A stretch of 64,000 nt of DNA from Glaciecola petra (GTDB lineage: Bacteria; Pseudomonadota; Gammaproteobacteria; Enterobacterales; Alteromonadaceae): the NCBI RefSeq assembly GCF_031846345.1, contig NZ_JAVRHX010000001.1, positions 806,001 through 870,000 of the forward strand, written 5' to 3'. The translations under genes and the position numbers were made by a program. Positions 36,293-45,094 of this stretch are shown here, one piece after another. The notes below the pieces were generated by a model that saw only the letters and a list, made by a program, of their open reading frames with translations, did not search any database and was not told where the DNA came from. The stretch's first letter is position 1. Each line of letters begins with the position of its first letter.

Positions 36293-36319
36293 TAAAGCAT
36301 TATTGGGATTTACCGATAT
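36293..36319 (+). promoter_or_regulatory. Sigma-28 (FliA) promoter of the chemoreceptor gene
   Basis: TAAAGCAT, an 11-nt spacer and ACCGATAT match the sigma-28 consensus TAAAGTTT-N11-GCCGATAA at 12 of 16 positions with exact spacing. It lies 47 nt before the start of the methyl-accepting chemotaxis gene, the usual kind of FliA target. Confidence 0.75.
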
Positions 36320-36366
36320 CAAATTATAAATGATGCAAATTCACTCTAACCTTAATTGAGTACAAA

Positions 36367-37935
36367 ATGCGTAGAAACAAAGAAGTTACCGGTAACGAAT
36401 ATTCGTTTTCAGATCAGCAACGACTCATTTCATCGACAGATTCCCGTGGCGTGATACAACACTGCAATAAGGCTTTTCAAGAAGTCAGTGGATTTGATTA
36501 CGATGAACTAATTGGCAAAAATCATAATATTGTTCGACATCCAGATATGCCCCAAGAAGTATTTAAAGAAATGTGGGCAACACTTCAGTCGGGTAATTCT
36601 TGGATGGGGCTGGTAAAAAACCGCCGGAAAAACGGTGATCACTATTGGGTGTCTGCTTTTGTGACGCCGGTGTTTGAAGACGGAAAAATTAGCGGGTATG
36701 AATCGGTTCGAGTCAACGCGACTATGCAAGAAAAACAACTTGCAGAAGAATGCTATCGCAGGATAAGAGAAAGTAAGTCTCCTACTACGTTAGCACGCAG
36801 ATTTAAGACACTTGGTGCCGCGCTTGTGCCATACAGTAGTCTTGCATGTATAGCAGGGCTGGTTTCCGGGATATGGTCTGGCAATCTATTATTAGGTTTG
36901 GTATCAGCTTGTTTTGTACTGGGTACCGGCAGCTTTGCGTTAGTTTTACGAAACAAAGAATTTAATTCAATTTTAGCATCTGCTTCTAATTCGTATCACA
37001 ACCAAATTGTGGCGCAAACATATTTTGCTGACACAGGCCGAATTGCCGAAATAAAACTCGCACTTAAAGTCGAAGCCGCTAGAGGTCAAACTGCCATCAC
37101 TCGAATTTCAGACAATATCGAACCGCTGGAACAAATTGCGCTTGAGCAATCGGAGTCTGCTAATAGCACTAACTTGTCAGTGACTCACCAAGAACAAGCG
37201 ACTCAGCAAATTGCCTCCGCGATTACTGAAATGTCGCAAGCGATTACCGAAGTAGCCAGCAGAGTGGATTCAAGTAAAGCGTTAGTCAACGATGCGAATG
37301 GTCAAATAAGCGTTGGACTCGACGGTGCTATAGAAGCGACAGAAACAATAACTTCCTTAAGGGATTCTGTCTCGTCAATTGCGGGTTCTGTAAAAGCATT
37401 ATCTGACTCAACTAATGAAATAAGTAATGTGACTAGCACTATAACCAGTATTGCTGAGCAAACCAACTTATTAGCCTTGAATGCCGCAATAGAGGCAGCT
37501 AGAGCGGGTGAACAAGGGCGAGGTTTTGCAGTAGTCGCTGACGAAGTAAGGTCATTAGCCACTCGAACAAGAGAGTCGACAGAAGAAATTCACGCCATTA
37601 TAACTACCCTTGTTGAGCGTTCCAGTCAAGCTGTGAACGCATCAGAAGCTGGGGTAGAGAGTGCGACCGCAGGTATTGAAAAGGTCCAGAAAACCCAACA
37701 ACACTTTAACGACATCAATCAAATGATGGATTCAGTTGCCGATATGACCATAGAAATGGCAAGTGCAACAGAAGAACAAAGTAATGTGTCTGCACATATC
37801 GATGAACAAATCTCACATATCGCAGAGTCAGCGTTACAAACTAAACAAAACTCAGAGAGTACAAAGCTTACAAGTGACAAACTAAAAGAGACGATAGAGC
37901 AACAACGCTCGTTAGTCATGCGTTTCCATAGATAA
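36367..37935 (+). CDS. Aer-like methyl-accepting chemotaxis protein with PAS domain
   Basis: The 522-residue receptor has an N-terminal cytoplasmic PAS domain (about residues 20-120, with FQEVSGFDYDELIGKNHNIVRHPDMP, as in Aer), two closely spaced hydrophobic segments (about 150-195) and a signalling domain. The hairpin tip is QTNLLALNAAIEAARAGEQG near residue 365. The PAS part resembles the FAD-binding domain of Aer, so redox or oxygen sensing is likely. No large periplasmic domain is present. A sigma-28 promoter lies upstream, supporting co-control with motility genes. Confidence 0.9.
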   Translation: MRRNKEVTGNEYSFSDQQRLISSTDSRGVIQHCNKAFQEVSGFDYDELIGKNHNIVRHPDMPQEVFKEMWATLQSGNSWMGLVKNRRKNGDHYWVSAFVTPVFEDGKISGYESVRVNATMQEKQLAEECYRRIRESKSPTTLARRFKTLGAALVPYSSLACIAGLVSGIWSGNLLLGLVSACFVLGTGSFALVLRNKEFNSILASASNSYHNQIVAQTYFADTGRIAEIKLALKVEAARGQTAITRISDNIEPLEQIALEQSESANSTNLSVTHQEQATQQIASAITEMSQAITEVASRVDSSKALVNDANGQISVGLDGAIEATETITSLRDSVSSIAGSVKALSDSTNEISNVTSTITSIAEQTNLLALNAAIEAARAGEQGRGFAVVADEVRSLATRTRESTEEIHAIITTLVERSSQAVNASEAGVESATAGIEKVQKTQQHFNDINQMMDSVADMTIEMASATEEQSNVSAHIDEQISHIAESALQTKQNSESTKLTSDKLKETIEQQRSLVMRFHR

Positions 37936-38018
37936 GTGAAAAAAAAACACAAACGCTAAACGTCAACCAAAAAGTCGAGTAGCAACTGTCCAACAAAGCG
38001 ATTGCAATGAAGTTTTAT

Positions 38019-39332
38019 TTAAATTCTTTTGGATTTATCATCAAGGCTTTTAAATTTAGGTAAACCACTTGCAATTGCTAAGACACCGAATACAAGTATT
38101 AACGCCGGGTACCAACAATATTTGATTAACGCTACGGGGGATACGTTGCACATCACTGCCGCCGTCAGTAACTGTCCACCATAAGGTACTAGTCCTTGAA
38201 AACCGCATGAAAAGATATCTAAGATACTCGCAGAACGCCTTGGGTCTACGTTGTATTTAGTTGAAATTTCCTTGGCAATCGTACCAGAAGAAACAATGGC
38301 GATGGTATTATTAGAAGTGGCGATGTCCATACAACTGGCTAAGCTGGCAATACTAAATTCAGCACTTTTTTTGCTCCGAATTCTTTTGGTTAATGTTTGC
38401 ATTAACCATTCCATGCCACCATAAGCCCTCATTAAGCCAATAATACCTCCAATCGTTAATGCAATAATAGCCAAGTTCTGCATCCAACCCATACCGGTTT
38501 GCAAGGTACTGAGCAAACCCTCTATATCGAATTGGCCTTTAATAAGTCCGATAAGGCTTGCTGATAATATACCTAAGCCTAATACTGCCATCACATTTAG
38601 GCCAATTAAAGCGGCAAAGATGACTAGGAAATAGGGTATCACTAACCATAAATTGTAAGTGTGTAAAGTGATGTTAGAAGTATCGGGAATATCTATCAAT
38701 AATAATAGTAAAATCGTTACCGCTGCCGCTGGCGTTACAATTAATATATTTGCTTTAAATTTATCAATAAGCTTAACACCTTGGGTTTTAGTGGCGGCAA
38801 TAGTCGTATCCGATACAAATGATAGGTTGTCACCAAACATAGCACCGCCAATGACAATACCAGCTGCAAGTGGTGCCGAAAAAGATAAGCTATCAGCCAA
38901 GCCAATACCTACTGGTGTAATTGCCATAATGGTTCCCATCGAGGTTCCCATGGAAAACGCGATAAAGCTACTGATGATAAACAGTCCAGGTAGTAAAAAT
39001 TGCGAGGGAATATATTGCAAAGCCCAATTTACCGTGGCATCGCGGGCACCAATTTCTATTGTGAGGGAATAAAAAGCGCCTGCTAATAAAAAAATGATTG
39101 CCAATAGAATAATATTTTTATTGCCTGCACTGACGCAGAAAATATCAATTTTTTGTGCGATATTGAGTTTATTAGACTGTGGGTTAAGTGAAAACGCATA
39201 AGCTGAGCTTAGCAGCAGCGATACCAAAATAGGCATGGTATTAAAATCTTGTGAAACCACACCTGAAACAACCACCAGCAAGACCGACAATATAATTGGG
39301 CTTAGTCCAATAAATTTGGGTGTTGGAGTCAT
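38019..39332 (-). CDS. NhaC-family sodium/proton antiporter
   Basis: This 437-residue transporter has about 11-12 membrane helices and the NhaC-family segments GTSMGTIMAITPVG and GGAMFGDNLSFVSDTTIAATKTQG. The latter is the conserved acidic/polar core motif. The likely role is Na+/H+ exchange at the inner membrane, expected for a marine cell, though some relatives carry organic acids or amino acids. It is next to bamE on the same strand but separated by 49 bp. Confidence 0.85.
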   Translation of the reverse strand: MTPTPKFIGLSPIILSVLLVVVSGVVSQDFNTMPILVSLLLSSAYAFSLNPQSNKLNIAQKIDIFCVSAGNKNIILLAIIFLLAGAFYSLTIEIGARDATVNWALQYIPSQFLLPGLFIISSFIAFSMGTSMGTIMAITPVGIGLADSLSFSAPLAAGIVIGGAMFGDNLSFVSDTTIAATKTQGVKLIDKFKANILIVTPAAAVTILLLLLIDIPDTSNITLHTYNLWLVIPYFLVIFAALIGLNVMAVLGLGILSASLIGLIKGQFDIEGLLSTLQTGMGWMQNLAIIALTIGGIIGLMRAYGGMEWLMQTLTKRIRSKKSAEFSIASLASCMDIATSNNTIAIVSSGTIAKEISTKYNVDPRRSASILDIFSCGFQGLVPYGGQLLTAAVMCNVSPVALIKYCWYPALILVFGVLAIASGLPKFKSLDDKSKRI

Positions 39333-39381
39333 TATTGTTATTAACCTTGCGCAGTGGCTTGTTTAGACTCAGTTTACTTTT

Positions 39382-39735
39382 TTATTGCTCTAGCGGCGTA
39401 TTAAAGTCTTCAGGAGTTTCAAAATCACCATCCAATGATGCAATTTTATTGTCTTTAAATGTGATGACTAACTCTTTTCGTATGTCCTCACCTCTTTTAC
39501 GCATGCCTCTTTTCATATCATACACGTAATACCAAGTGTCATTATCAAAGCTGTCTTGAACAACTGGGTTGCCTAAAACAAAAATGACTTGCTCTTTTGT
39601 CATATCAACGCGAAGTTTATTTACATCATCTTGATCCAAGAAGTTGCCTTGTGGAACATCTATACGAAATATCCAGTCTGTGCATGCACTTGTTAACAAA
39701 CAGACGACAAATATTAAGACTAATTTTAATTTCAT
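39382..39735 (-). CDS. bamE: Outer membrane assembly lipoprotein BamE
   Basis: BamE is a small lipoprotein of the BAM complex that inserts beta-barrel proteins into the outer membrane. The signal ends in the lipobox LTSAC (Cys18). The RIDVPQGNFLDQ segment, the MTKEQVIFVLGNPV helix and the DTWYYVYDMKRG strand are family hallmarks. It lies downstream of recN, convergent or co-directional arrangements of bamE and recN being common in gammaproteobacteria. Confidence 0.94.
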   Translation of the reverse strand: MKLKLVLIFVVCLLTSACTDWIFRIDVPQGNFLDQDDVNKLRVDMTKEQVIFVLGNPVVQDSFDNDTWYYVYDMKRGMRKRGEDIRKELVITFKDNKIASLDGDFETPEDFNTPLEQ

Positions 39736-39826
39736 GGTTTACCTTTATAGTTTTTGCGCGTGCATCGTAACTCACCTGCCTAAGACCATTCAAGTACAAA
39801 TTGGTTCTAAATAAAGGTTCATGTCA

Positions 39827-41500
39827 TTACAAGCTTAATAGGTCTTTGGCATTTGCGATTGCAGTATCGGTTAATTCGTCACCCGCTAGCAAGCGGGCTA
39901 TCTCATTTACACGTTCATCTTTAGTTAATTTTAAAAGATTAGTTTCAGTCGTTTTGCCATCGGTACTTTTACTCACAAAAAGCTGGTGATGAGCTTGTGC
40001 TGCAACTTGAGGTAAATGAGTAACACACATTACCTGCGCTTCTTTTCCAAGCTTTCTTAATAATCTCCCGACTAAAGCTGCAGTGGGTCCACTAATACCG
40101 GTATCGACTTCATCGAATACCATGGTAGGAATATGATTTTCTTTTGAACATATGACCTGTATCGCTAAGCCTATTCTGGATAACTCTCCGCCAGAAACGA
40201 CTTTTTCAATAGGCTCTAAAACTTGACCTGGATTAACTGACAATAGTATTTCTACTAGATGATTACCATTTTTTGCTGGCGCTTTATTATCAATCTCATT
40301 TACAGACACTTGAACAAGAGCATGGGGCAGATTCATTTCTCTGATAGAAGTTTGAATTTCATTAGCAAGTGCTGCTGCTGAAAGCTTTCTTGCTTGAAAT
40401 AAAGCATCTGCCGCCTGTTTGTAGTTGGCTTCATGGCTAAGAAGCTCATCTTGCAACGTGATTAAGTTGTTTTCTTCCCCTTTGATTAAGCTTAATTCAT
40501 TTACCAACTCCATGTGCATTTGGAAAAGGTTTTCAGGACTAACCTTATGTTTCCTTGCAATATCCAAGCATTCAGAATATCGATTTTCTAGCAAAATAAG
40601 CTGTTCTGGATCAGCTTCAATTGTATTTTGATAGTGTTTTAAATCGTTACAGGCTTCTTCAAGTTGCGCCAAAGCACCATATAAACTTTCACTCACATTT
40701 TGCACGCTATCGTCGTGCTGTATGATGTCTGAAACAGCTTTGATACTTTGGTTGATTAAAGAAAGTGCATCAGAATTGTCGGCACTTTCGAGGCACTCTA
40801 AGGCACGTTCGCTGTTGAGTAAAATATCTTGGGTGTGATGCAGTTTTTTCACCTGATTTTCGAGTTCTTCAAATTCATTTTCAGTCAAACTGAATTCATC
40901 GAGTTCTTCAACTTGATAAGCCAACAATTGCATACGCTCTGCGCGTTGTTGGCTCTGTTGAGACATTATATCAAGCTGTTTTTTTGTATTAGTGTAGGCG
41001 GAAAATGCTAGTGCTAGTTGTTCAGTAAGCGGGGCATGCTTGCCATATGCATCTAACACACTGCGTTGGTTGTCAGTTTTTAGGAATTCGTGATGTGCAT
41101 GTTGTGAGTAAATTGCGCCGAGAAAAGTTCCCAAGGTTTTTAACTGCGTTAAATTAACTGGTATGCCATTCACAAATGCTTTTGAACGGCCTTCAGCGCT
41201 GATAACTCGACGAACAAAACATTCATCAGGGTTGTCGTCTTGGGCCAGCTCATGTTCATTTAAGTATTTTCTAGCACGTTTGAGTTTACCAAGGTCAAAA
41301 TGAGCCACTACCTCTGCTTTGTCGGCTCCAGTTCTTACTGTATTTGATTCTGCTCTATTTCCAAGGCACAAACCCAAAGCATCTAAGGCAATCGACTTAC
41401 CTGCGCCGGTTTCCCCAGTTATAGCGGTTAAACCAGAGCCTAGCGTTAGTTCTACTTTTTTAACAATGGCTAGATTTTTTATCGCAATATGAACTAGCAT
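39827..41500 (-). CDS. recN: DNA repair protein RecN
   Basis: RecN is an SMC-like ATPase of double-strand-break repair. Walker A is TGETGAGKS near residue 33, a coiled coil spans about 150-365, and the C-terminal part has the VVSGGELSRIGLAIQ signature and VFDEVDTGISG Walker B. Its 557 residues match E. coli. A near-perfect LexA box lies upstream, so it should be an SOS gene here as elsewhere. Confidence 0.96.
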   Translation of the reverse strand: MLVHIAIKNLAIVKKVELTLGSGLTAITGETGAGKSIALDALGLCLGNRAESNTVRTGADKAEVVAHFDLGKLKRARKYLNEHELAQDDNPDECFVRRVISAEGRSKAFVNGIPVNLTQLKTLGTFLGAIYSQHAHHEFLKTDNQRSVLDAYGKHAPLTEQLALAFSAYTNTKKQLDIMSQQSQQRAERMQLLAYQVEELDEFSLTENEFEELENQVKKLHHTQDILLNSERALECLESADNSDALSLINQSIKAVSDIIQHDDSVQNVSESLYGALAQLEEACNDLKHYQNTIEADPEQLILLENRYSECLDIARKHKVSPENLFQMHMELVNELSLIKGEENNLITLQDELLSHEANYKQAADALFQARKLSAAALANEIQTSIREMNLPHALVQVSVNEIDNKAPAKNGNHLVEILLSVNPGQVLEPIEKVVSGGELSRIGLAIQVICSKENHIPTMVFDEVDTGISGPTAALVGRLLRKLGKEAQVMCVTHLPQVAAQAHHQLFVSKSTDGKTTETNLLKLTKDERVNEIARLLAGDELTDTAIANAKDLLSL

Positions 41501-41555
41501 AATTTGCTACCTTTAATCTGAAATATTCAACACATAAGCGTGTTAATCAGTAAGT

Positions 41556-41575
41556 TACTGTTTATCTATACAGTA
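41556..41575 (-). promoter_or_regulatory. LexA (SOS) box ahead of recN
   Basis: TACTGTTTATCTATACAGTA carries the CTG-N10-CAG core and differs from the E. coli consensus TACTGTATATATATACAGTA at two central positions. It lies 55 nt upstream of the recN start codon. A second, degenerate CAGTA-like motif follows but lacks the CTG arm. Confidence 0.9.
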
Positions 41576-41656
41576 TACTAAACAGTAATTAAATCAATGT
41601 AAAGGCACTTTTATAACCCATCCATTCAATGCAGTGCAATAGAACAAAAGTACATA

Positions 41657-42532
41657 TTAAAAAAGGCGGCTGCCCCAATTAAGTTTTGTTCTTAATACAT
41701 TGAAATAAGAATATTCAGGAGGATGCACTAACGATAAATAATTAGGACTTTTCTTTATTGTGACAACATCGCCGGGAGCCAATGAAATGACAACGTGGCT
41801 ATCGCAACTTATTTGTACGTTATCTGAGTTTTTATCAGAAATTTTTAGTCTTATCTCTGAATTAGCATCGACCACAATTGGACGACTACTAAGCGCATGT
41901 GGAAACATCGGAACTAAGGTCACAGCATCGAGATGCGGCACTAATATTGGTCCGCCACCAGAAAGAGAATATGCAGTAGAGCCGGTTGGAGTGGCAATTA
42001 TCATGCCGTCAGACCGTTGACTAAATACAAAGTCATCGCCAATGTGTAATTCAAATTCCATCATATGGGCGACCTTGCTATGGTGCAACACAATTTCGTT
42101 TACAGCCACGTGCGTGCTTTGAAGTTCGTTATTACTATGCACCTGAGCTTCTAATAAAAAGCGTTCTTCACGATGTAGTTCATCAGCAAATATATGCGCG
42201 AGTTGACGTGATATACCCTCTGGATTAATGTCTGTTAAAAAGCCTAAATTACCACGATTTACACCAATCACATCGATCGAAAAACCAGCTAGCACCCTGG
42301 CGGCGCCGAGCATATAGCCGTCTCCACCAACAACAATAGCCAAATCAGCCTGTTCGGCAATTTCTTGCATAGAGCAAACGACTAAAGATTTATCGTCAAT
42401 TGAATCACGAATACGCTGTTCGATTAAGATATTACACTCGCGCGATGCAAGCTCTTCAACCAGAATATTTAAGCTTGTATAGCTTGCCGAGTGGCTTGGT
42501 TTACCGATAAGACCAACGGTTTTATAACGCAT
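41657..42532 (-). CDS. nadK: NAD kinase
   Basis: NadK phosphorylates NAD to NADP in the cytoplasm. The catalytic motif VVGGDGYMLGAARV is near residue 68, and the NAD-binding VNEIVLHH and TPTGSTAYSLSGGGP segments are intact. At 291 residues it matches E. coli. It lies between recN and the 3-hydroxybutyrate insert; in many relatives grpE would be the next gene. Confidence 0.95.
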   Translation of the reverse strand: MRYKTVGLIGKPSHSASYTSLNILVEELASRECNILIEQRIRDSIDDKSLVVCSMQEIAEQADLAIVVGGDGYMLGAARVLAGFSIDVIGVNRGNLGFLTDINPEGISRQLAHIFADELHREERFLLEAQVHSNNELQSTHVAVNEIVLHHSKVAHMMEFELHIGDDFVFSQRSDGMIIATPTGSTAYSLSGGGPILVPHLDAVTLVPMFPHALSSRPIVVDANSEIRLKISDKNSDNVQISCDSHVVISLAPGDVVTIKKSPNYLSLVHPPEYSYFNVLRTKLNWGSRLF

Positions 42533-42636
42533 CTTTTACAACAGCACCTTTTCTAACGAAAATTTAACATCCATAACTGAAAGGTACACTTAAGCTTGTG
42601 CGTCTGGCAAGCAAATTCGCTGGTTTTTTTTAATTG

Positions 42637-43413
42637 TCAACGCGCTGTCCAACCACCATCTAGAACTACATTCTGTGCAGTCATGTTTTTAGCCGCATCC
42701 GACATTAAAAATTCGGCAGTCGTGGCTAACTCGTCAATCTCAATAAATGCTTTTTTGGGCATGGGAGCTAAAAATATATTGTTGACTACTTCTTCTTCAG
42801 ACATGTTATTGGCTTTAGCTTGATCACCTATTTGTGCTTCAACTAATGGTGTTTTCACATAAGCTGGGCACAAAGTATTAATAGTAATATTATAATCACC
42901 GGTTTCTAATGCCACTGTTTTAGTAAAACCGACAAGTCCATGTTTAGCTGCGACGTATGCTGATTTAAACGGCGAGGCGACTATAGAGTGGATGGAGCCA
43001 ACATTTATAATACGCCCATAATTTTGCGCTTTCATTTGTGGCAAAAAAGCTTGGGTAAGTAAAGCTGGACCAACTAACATCACATTTATCAATAGTTGCC
43101 ACTTGTCGGCCGGAAAATCTTCCAGCGCACTCACATGTTGAATACCGGCATTGTTGACTAAGACGTCAATTTTAGTATTACCCAGTAAAGCGGGCAGGGC
43201 TGCTATCGCCTCAGCATCAGTAACATTTATTGCAATTGCACGAGTGTCAGTTCCATATTGACTCAAGGCTTCAGCCGCCTTATGTGCGGCATCTTTGTTA
43301 ATATCAGCAACCACAATATTATGACCTTGTTGTGCCATATAAGTCGCGATACCAAAACCTATTCCACTGGCGGCACCCGTAATTAATATTGTTTTAGGTG
43401 TAATTTTTTGCAT
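42637..43413 (-). CDS. bdhA: 3-hydroxybutyrate dehydrogenase (SDR family)
   Basis: This short-chain dehydrogenase of 258 residues should oxidise D-3-hydroxybutyrate to acetoacetate with NAD. The TGAASGIGFGIA motif (residues 12-23), NNAGIQHVSALEDFP, the catalytic Ser in GSIHSIVASPFKSAY with Tyr-x-x-x-Lys (YVAAK), and the C-terminal LDGGWTAR are typical of bacterial BdhA. It is the last gene of an operon with a GntP permease, as in Pseudomonas aeruginosa where bdhA lies next to a permease of this family. GGAA precedes the ATG. Confidence 0.9.
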   Translation of the reverse strand: MQKITPKTILITGAASGIGFGIATYMAQQGHNIVVADINKDAAHKAAEALSQYGTDTRAIAINVTDAEAIAALPALLGNTKIDVLVNNAGIQHVSALEDFPADKWQLLINVMLVGPALLTQAFLPQMKAQNYGRIINVGSIHSIVASPFKSAYVAAKHGLVGFTKTVALETGDYNITINTLCPAYVKTPLVEAQIGDQAKANNMSEEEVVNNIFLAPMPKKAFIEIDELATTAEFLMSDAAKNMTAQNVVLDGGWTAR

Positions 43414-43446
43414 GATTTTTCCAAGTATAAAAATGCGTTATTGCGT

Positions 43447-43764
43447 TTATTGGCTACGATTAAACACAAATTGAGGCAAATTTAATATAATTTGGTGAAT
43501 CGCCTTAATTTGTTTACCGTCTTTGTTAGCGTAATTTTTATCTGTATATCCCCACCAATCCCAACAAGCTTGTGGATTCATTGGAAACATAGCTGACTTC
43601 CTAATTTGCGGATACATAACTATCATATTGTTGTTGGCCGCCCATTCGTTTAGCCCTGTCATAGTGGCATATTTGTCACCAACAGTGTCTATTGCATCGC
43701 CCGAAGACAAACCAGATAGAGATGTTTGTGAATATTGAATTATACTTTTTAACTCATTATTTGT
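43447..43764 (-). pseudogene. Remnant of a polyhydroxyalkanoate depolymerase with internal deletion
   Basis: The minus-strand frame, open from just after a TGA at 43765-43767, reads through SQTSLSGLSSG, a lipase-like nucleophile elbow (G-L-S-S-G) as in secreted short-chain PHA depolymerases. It passes directly into TGLNEWAANNNMIVMYPQ and NPQACWDWWGYTDKNYANK, which belong near the C-terminus of that family. Roughly 200 residues that normally lie between are missing, with the catalytic Asp and His region. There is no start codon or signal peptide, so this is a decayed gene. It sits between the hydrolase and bdhA in the same direction. Confidence 0.8.
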
Positions 43765-43791
43765 TCACGCAGTTTCGCAAGAAACTTGTCT

Positions 43792-45003
43792 TCATTTAGT
43801 TAAAAACGCGTTAATTGTCTCGTTATGTTCTGCAATCCCTGCTACACCTTCCAAATGGCCTCGGCTATTCTCTTTATTACTTTCGAGATAACGCAATTGC
43901 ACAGCATGGTCTTTATCTTGAAAATAATTGGCAAGCTTTTCTGCATGGTAAGGCATTAAAAGAAGGTCATCGCTAGCGGGTATCAGTAAGACTTTGGCTT
44001 TAATGTTAGCTAAACCTTCTTCTAAACTACCTTGCATACCAGTGATGAAAAGCTGATTCGCTCTAACCAGATATATCAAATGATTCGCGTCTATTAAGTC
44101 AGCTCGAGCGCTAGCACGCTCATACAACCAATTGACGATACTAGGTTTTGCTTTAATATCTTGAAGAATATTTTCATCCAATACTTTAAAGTCGATTTGC
44201 TTGCCGATTTGATTGAAAAAAGCGGGATGCAAAGCTGATTGTGTTATCAACGCTAAGGCATGTGTGAGGCCAGCTCGCGGCCACTCTTCTTTAGCAAATT
44301 GATAGTAGTCACCGTCTCTGTAATTAGCATCTAGAGTAATAGGGACTACCCATTGTTCTAAGGCAGCAGTCGTCCATGCATCAGCACTGCCTGAACCAAT
44401 CACAGATATCAGTCTATCTACCCAGTCAGGATAAGTACTTGCCCATTCAATAGCTTGCATTGATCCCATTGATGGTCCAGCAACTGCATGTAGTTTAGAA
44501 ATTCCCAAACTTTCTAATACCAGTTTTTGCACATTCACAAAATCGCGTATAGTAACAATCGGAAAATCCAAGCCATAAGGCTTTCCAGTGTCTGGATTTA
44601 TTGTTGCGGGTCCCGTGGTAATAACATCTTTGTCAAATGCACTTACATTGACTAAAGAATCTACACTGATAACAAAAAAAAGATTGGTATCGATGGCTTT
44701 GTTTGGGCCAATAATACTGTCCCAATAACCTACTTCAAGGTCGCTTTCTGTGTATTTGCCTGCAGCATGAGAATTTCCGGTAAAGTAATGAGTAATCAAA
44801 ATAACATTGTCTTTATTTTTATTCAGATTTCCATAACTCTCCCAACCAACATCTACTCTTTTTATTGTTTTCCCACCGAATGTTTTGAAGTTACGGGTAG
44901 TAAATTGTTTCTTTTCTATGAATGGCAGGCTTTGAGTTTGATCTGTTGATGTCATTAACGGGTCTTTTTCTGTTTGGTTTGAATTATTATTTTTTTGTAT
45001 CAT
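43792..45003 (-). CDS. Alpha/beta hydrolase of the homoserine acetyltransferase-like (MetX) superfamily
   Basis: The 403-residue frame has the MetX-type fold: THYFTGNSHAAGK near residue 71, nucleophile Ser178 in GPSMGSMQA, an Asp in PASDDLLLMP near residue 335, and a His in SRGHLEG near residue 383. True MetX enzymes have slightly different elbows, so an esterase or hydrolase role is more likely; given the operon, action on 3-hydroxybutyrate esters is an inference. The ATG at 45003 has no good ribosome-binding site. A signal peptide is encoded upstream in another frame (44987-45085), so the intact protein was probably secreted. Confidence 0.75.
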   Translation of the reverse strand: MIQKNNNSNQTEKDPLMTSTDQTQSLPFIEKKQFTTRNFKTFGGKTIKRVDVGWESYGNLNKNKDNVILITHYFTGNSHAAGKYTESDLEVGYWDSIIGPNKAIDTNLFFVISVDSLVNVSAFDKDVITTGPATINPDTGKPYGLDFPIVTIRDFVNVQKLVLESLGISKLHAVAGPSMGSMQAIEWASTYPDWVDRLISVIGSGSADAWTTAALEQWVVPITLDANYRDGDYYQFAKEEWPRAGLTHALALITQSALHPAFFNQIGKQIDFKVLDENILQDIKAKPSIVNWLYERASARADLIDANHLIYLVRANQLFITGMQGSLEEGLANIKAKVLLIPASDDLLLMPYHAEKLANYFQDKDHAVQLRYLESNKENSRGHLEGVAGIAEHNETINAFLTK

Positions 45004-45085
45004 CTGTTACCGAAATGCCTGCATGCATACTAATGATGCTACATAATGCCAGTATCGTTAGGTGCAATGTTCCGAAGCTCTTCAT
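44987..45085 (-). other. Out-of-frame signal peptide of the hydrolase gene (A7 frameshift)
   Basis: Starting from ATG at 45085, ten bases after the permease stop and preceded by AGG, a 32-residue ORF encodes a signal peptide (MKSFGTLHL, then a hydrophobic core, ending SMHAGIS). It runs into two stops just after an A7 tract (T7 at 44990-44996 on the plus strand). With six A residues the frame would continue without a break into the hydrolase (DDTKNNNSNQTEKD). So the full gene is 43792-45085 with a one-base shift. Confidence 0.82.
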
Positions 45086-45094
45086 AGCTTATGC

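Noticed and set aside
41574..41592. Second LexA box next to the first at recN
   Set aside because: The motif has CAGTA at both ends but lacks the CTG-N10-CAG core.
43792..45003. Genuine homoserine O-acetyltransferase MetX
   Set aside because: The signal peptide upstream, the altered elbow GPSMGSMQ and the 3-hydroxybutyrate context do not fit a cytosolic methionine enzyme.
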